NCBI GenBank assembly: GCA_050943435.1
Contig: JBMNPE010000084.1
Span: forward strand, 1-5,875
Direction: 5' to 3'
Length of the DNA: 5,875 nt
Source of the DNA: RGIG5675 sp050943435
Lineage (GTDB): Bacteria; Bacillota; Clostridia; Oscillospirales; Ruminococcaceae
The notes under the pieces were generated by a model, which was given only the letters and a program-made list of their open reading frames with translations, ran no database searches and was not told the origin of the DNA. The translations under genes were made by a program, and so were the position numbers. Shown here in pieces: positions 5,216-5,875 of this stretch (position 1 is the stretch's first letter; every line of letters starts with the position of its first letter).

Positions 5216-5875
5216 TTATCCTCCGCTGCCCTCGTACTCGTCCAGGGTTGCCACATTGGGGTCATCCCACGTGCTCGATGTGTTCTGTATCTCGACGACC
5301 TCCAGTTCTGAAGCCGGAACCGGATCGGAATAAGGCCTCATGTATGTATTGAGCAGGTCTGCCAGTTCTTCCGCATGCACTGAATACACGCTCAGCTGCA
5401 TTGACCCGTACCCGTTGACTCCCTCCCCGGGGACTCTTAGCAGGGTCATGTCCGAGGTGCTCATGGATTTGACATTGCTTGCCAGTGTTATCATCTCATC
5501 CACGGTCAGGTCGGATTCCACGTATTTGTAGAGGCTCCTCACGAGGGAGATCATCTCCACGGTGGTCAGGGAATCCAGCTTCTTTATGAGTCCGGAGATG
5601 AAGTACCTCTGTACGTTCATCCTGCCTATGTCTGCGTCGGAATATCCGCGCCACCTGACGAACAGTTCAGCCCTGTCGCCGTTGAGCAGGTACGTTCCGG
5701 GCTCCATGATGTCTTCCTCGGAGAACGTGATCGTCTCGTCTATCGTAACTTCGACGCCTCCCATGGCGTCGACTGCCTCCTTGAAGCCCTCCATGGTTAT
5801 CATCACGTAGTTGTCGATCGGGAGCTTCATCTGCGTGTTGATGACGCTGGCCAGGGCGTTGATCCCGGTGATCCC
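5216..5875 (-). CDS. LytR-CpsA-Psr (LCP) family protein, C-terminal part (5' end outside window)
   Basis: The frame is open from the right edge to TAA at 5216-5218, giving 219 residues of the C-terminal side of the protein. LCP proteins are membrane-anchored enzymes outside the cell that transfer lipid-linked polymers such as teichoic acids or capsule onto peptidoglycan. The visible part holds the second half of the catalytic domain: PIDNYVMITMEGFKEAVDAMGGVEV, then the conserved arginine/aspartate segment ELFVRWRGYSDADIGRMNVQR at about residues 70-90 of the fragment. A helical region follows, then VPGEGVNGYGSMQLSVYSV and an acidic tail ending GSGG. The N-terminal membrane anchor and the first catalytic residues are outside the window. 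It is the first visible gene of the LCP-rsfS-leuS group. The specific paralogue cannot be named. Confidence 0.92.
   Translation of the reverse strand, partial: GITGINALASVINTQMKLPIDNYVMITMEGFKEAVDAMGGVEVTIDETITFSEEDIMEPGTYLLNGDRAELFVRWRGYSDADIGRMNVQRYFISGLIKKLDSLTTVEMISLVRSLYKYVESDLTVDEMITLASNVKSMSTSDMTLLRVPGEGVNGYGSMQLSVYSVHAEELADLLNTYMRPYSDPVPASELEVVEIQNTSSTWDDPNVATLDEYEGSGG
5220..5224 (-). promoter_or_regulatory. Ribosome binding site deciding the rsfS start
   Basis: A full GGAGG with 5-base spacing to the ATG at 5214. It lies just before and within the last codons of the LCP gene, consistent with coupled translation. Confidence 0.85.

Overview
The window is a compact, almost fully coding piece of a bacterial chromosome with GC content in roughly the mid-50s percent by eye. 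It looks like a Clostridia-type Firmicute (Bacillota). The evidence is the LCP-rsfS-leuS gene order, a bS21 protein of the Firmicute type (58 residues, ending RKRKYK), a YqeG-type HAD phosphatase next to an M24 aminopeptidase, and a YitT-family membrane protein. Shine-Dalgarno sites, short overlaps and TTG/ATG starts fit the same group. Genus cannot be settled from this sequence alone.

Layout. The left edge (1-419, + strand) carries the C-terminal part of a YitT/YczE-like multispanning membrane protein, followed at once by a strong intrinsic terminator (420-462). Everything else lies on the minus strand and reads right to left. From the right edge come the C-terminal part of a LytR-CpsA-Psr (LCP) cell-wall ligase, rsfS (ribosomal silencing factor) and leuS (leucyl-tRNA synthetase), with near-zero spacing that implies one transcript. 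After leuS a 134-base AT-rich gap holds a near-consensus sigma-70/sigma-A promoter (TTGACT, 17-base spacer, TAGAAT). This drives a second group: rpsU (30S protein bS21, only 58 codons), then a perfect 10-bp hairpin, then yqeG (HAD phosphatase) and an M24 Xaa-Pro aminopeptidase gene overlapping yqeG by one to four bases. That aminopeptidase gene meets the YitT gene tail to tail at the terminator.

How the genes fit together. Most of the minus-strand cluster concerns translation: charging tRNA-Leu, controlling subunit joining (RsfS), a small-subunit protein acting near the anti-Shine-Dalgarno helix (bS21), and a phosphatase usually linked with the ribosome-assembly GTPase YqeH. The aminopeptidase would handle proline-containing peptides. 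The LCP protein belongs to envelope assembly and is a common neighbour of rsfS in Firmicutes. I found no mobile element, CRISPR array, tRNA, rRNA, phage gene or unknown multi-gene system. The points that merit a second look are regulatory: the rpsU promoter and leader, the hairpin between rpsU and yqeG, and several start-site decisions.
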